Assembly (NCBI GenBank): GCA_934167445.1
Contig: CAKPKJ010000005.1
Span: 113,557 to 177,556 of the forward strand
Origin: an uncultured Clostridia bacterium
GTDB lineage: Bacteria > Bacillota > Clostridia > TANB77 > CAG-508
Direction of reading: 5' to 3'
Length of the DNA: 64,000 nt
Notes under the pieces: model-generated
What the model saw: only the letters and a program-made list of their open reading frames with translations
What the model was told of the DNA's origin: nothing
Database searches by the model: none
In this document: positions 62,666-64,000 of the stretch, piece by piece
Numbering within the stretch: the stretch's first letter is position 1
Layout of the letters: every line of letters starts with the position of its first letter
Position numbers and translations under genes: made by a program

Positions 62666-63760
62666 TTAAATATTAATATACAAAATAATAGCGGAATTAC
62701 ATTAATTGCACTGGTAATTACAATTATAGTTTTACTAATTTTAGCTGGTGTTTCAATTTCAATGCTAACAGGCACAAATGGAATACTAACACAGGCACAA
62801 AATGCAAAGCAAGTAACAGAGGAAAGTGCTGAAAAAGAGAAAAGACAATTATCACAAATAGAAGCAAGTACACACTTAGAAAATTATGATTATACAGATG
62901 CAGAAGGAAATACAGCTAAAATTCCAGCAGGATTTGCGGTTTCAAATGTAGAGAGTGAAAACTTAGTAAGTAAAGGACTTGTAATAATAGGAACAACAGG
63001 AAATGAATATGTATGGATACCTTGCACAAAAGATACTTATAAAAGAGAAGAAACAGCTTGGGGAATAGAGGATGACAATGGAACAAAAGCAATAAAAGAT
63101 GAGTTAACATTAACAGGAGTAACACCATCAGAAGTAGAAGATGCTAATGGAATAACAACAACAGTTTTAAATGAAATAGTAGAACAAGTAAAAAATGAAA
63201 AAGCAAGTGTAAAAGCCAATGGAGGATATTATATTGGAAGATATGAAACTGGAAACGAAAATAATGTAGCAGTAATAAAACAAAATCAAGAACCCTATAC
63301 AAATATAAAATGGAGTGAAGCATATGCACTTGCAAAAGGGATAGATGTAGGAAATAAAGCTAATTCATATTTATGTTCAAGCTATGCTTGGGATACGGCA
63401 ATAAAATTCATACAAACACATAGTACCGCAACAAATTACGCAACAACCAGAGAAAACTTTAATGAAAACTGGATAGACAAAAATGTTAAAGATAAGAATG
63501 GAAATGTAATTAAAAAAGCAGGTACAGCAGTGATCTTAAATACAGGTGTAACAACGAGTTGGGCAAATATTTATGATATGGGAGGAAATACAGCAGAATT
63601 TTCTACAGAGTTAAATCCTAATACATCTGAAATAGCAATATTACGTGGTGGTATTTGTACTGCCAATCTTTATGATTTTCCAGCAGGCTATCGTTGGGAC
63701 TTTAAGTCTAACCGCGGCTGGAATAGTTATGGATTCCGTTCCACTTTATTCTTAAAATAA
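62633..63760 (+). CDS. Prepilin-like protein with C-terminal FGE/lectin-type domain
   Basis: 375-aa surface protein. Leader MHKNSFFNKLNLNINIQNNS, then GITLIALVITIIVLL and the AGVSISMLTGTNGILTQAQ helix, a linker, and a C-terminal domain with ANGGYYIGRYETG, NIKWSEAYALAKG, TSWANIYDMGGNTAEFS, AILRGGICTANLYDF and GWNSYGFRSTLFLK. These are hallmarks of the formylglycine-generating-enzyme/C-type-lectin fold, used as ligand-binding and variable domain in diversity-generating systems. AAAAGGAG precedes the ATG. Likely an exposed binding protein. Confidence 0.82.
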   Translation: MHKNSFFNKLNLNINIQNNSGITLIALVITIIVLLILAGVSISMLTGTNGILTQAQNAKQVTEESAEKEKRQLSQIEASTHLENYDYTDAEGNTAKIPAGFAVSNVESENLVSKGLVIIGTTGNEYVWIPCTKDTYKREETAWGIEDDNGTKAIKDELTLTGVTPSEVEDANGITTTVLNEIVEQVKNEKASVKANGGYYIGRYETGNENNVAVIKQNQEPYTNIKWSEAYALAKGIDVGNKANSYLCSSYAWDTAIKFIQTHSTATNYATTRENFNENWIDKNVKDKNGNVIKKAGTAVILNTGVTTSWANIYDMGGNTAEFSTELNPNTSEIAILRGGICTANLYDFPAGYRWDFKSNRGWNSYGFRSTLFLK

Positions 63761-63832
63761 TTCTTACCATTATCAGCATAAACCTGAACAGAGTCCAAAT
63801 TTCAAAATACATGATATTTTGAAAAATATGCA

Positions 63833-63899
63833 AAGTAGGAAATCAAAAGAAAAAGGAGAATTTTAAATGCACAAAAATTCATTTTTTAATAAGTTAAAT
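63833..63899 (+). repeat. Direct repeat over gene start, copy B
   Basis: Second copy of the 67/68-bp sequence at 62598-62665. Confidence 0.9.
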
Positions 63900-64000
63900 A
63901 TTAATAAACCAAATACTAGAGGGATTACATTAATTGCATTGGTTATTACAATTATAGTGTTATTAATATTGGCAGGAGTGTCAATTTCAATGCTAACAGG
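63867..64000 (+). CDS. Second prepilin-like protein (cut by window end)
   Basis: First 44 codons: MHKNSFFNKLNINKPNTRGI, then the same TLIALVITIIVLL helix and AGVSISMLTG. Same ribosome-binding site and leader as the gene before it, so the two are tandem duplicates; the distal domain lies outside the window. Confidence 0.8.
   Translation, partial: MHKNSFFNKLNINKPNTRGITLIALVITIIVLLILAGVSISMLT

Overview
The window is very AT-rich DNA from a low-GC Gram-positive bacterium, most likely an uncultured gut member of Clostridia. Supporting signs are an Asp-type T-box, dapF with murE, SUF-only Fe-S assembly, a Spo0A-like regulator, DacF, and prepilin-like surface proteins with a GITLIALVITI-type helix. 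Housekeeping genes are interspersed with accessory and mobile DNA.

Layout. 0.2-5.3 kb: an Rrf2-regulated suf operon (iscR-sufC-sufB-sufD-sufS). 5.4-10.8 kb: tmk, a dNTPase, and yraN-dprA-comM. 10.8-18.7 kb: an Rpn transposase-family gene and its deletion remnant, a prepilin-like protein facing an XRE regulator, and two leucine-rich-repeat surface proteins, one carrying a (CA)10 tract that puts it out of frame. 18.8-24.1 kb: a GHKL kinase and Spo0A-like response regulator with a tiny peptide ORF between them, a glucosaminidase and thioredoxin. 24.3-32.8 kb: an integrated element of about 8.1 kb in tRNA-fMet, bounded by a 45-bp direct repeat. 32.9-43.7 kb: Fic/VbhA, comEA, dacF, an LCP protein, cvpA, a PHP phosphoesterase and a three-gene Gld-like ABC transporter. 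43.9-50 kb: tRNA-Arg(TCT), a degraded type III toxin-antitoxin locus, murE, dapF, a GT51 transglycosylase, an XRE regulator, a MITE-like element and an M18 aminopeptidase. 50-57.2 kb: a DUF2207 protein, tRNA-Pro, tRNA-Arg(ACG), alr, a pentapeptide-repeat protein and T-box-aspS. 57.2-64 kb: a type I toxin-antitoxin candidate, an M23 peptidase, an LRR fragment, YhgA-like Rpn genes and a tandem array of prepilin-like proteins with a C-terminal lectin-type/FGE-like fold.

The main discovery is about decoding. Scanning the recognisable genes by hand I find only six in-frame CGG codons, in five genes. At all six, the protein family continues only if the ribosome shifts +1, skips the C and reads the next three bases GGN as glycine. 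The sites are integrase (twice), a mobile-element protein, a PHP phosphoesterase, the ABC ATPase (at the first Gly of its P-loop) and the Gly-rich tail of the DUF2207 protein. The two tRNA-Arg genes seen here (TCT and ACG anticodons) would not be expected to read CGG. I interpret CGG as an unassigned or shift-prone codon that triggers programmed +1 frameshifting in this lineage. These genes are therefore annotated as single joined CDSs.

Other notable systems: a par/Fst-like convergent type I toxin-antitoxin locus, an orphan two-repeat pseudoknot antitoxin RNA of type III, a dinucleotide-repeat phase switch in a surface protein, and an operator array between a prepilin-like gene and its divergent repressor.
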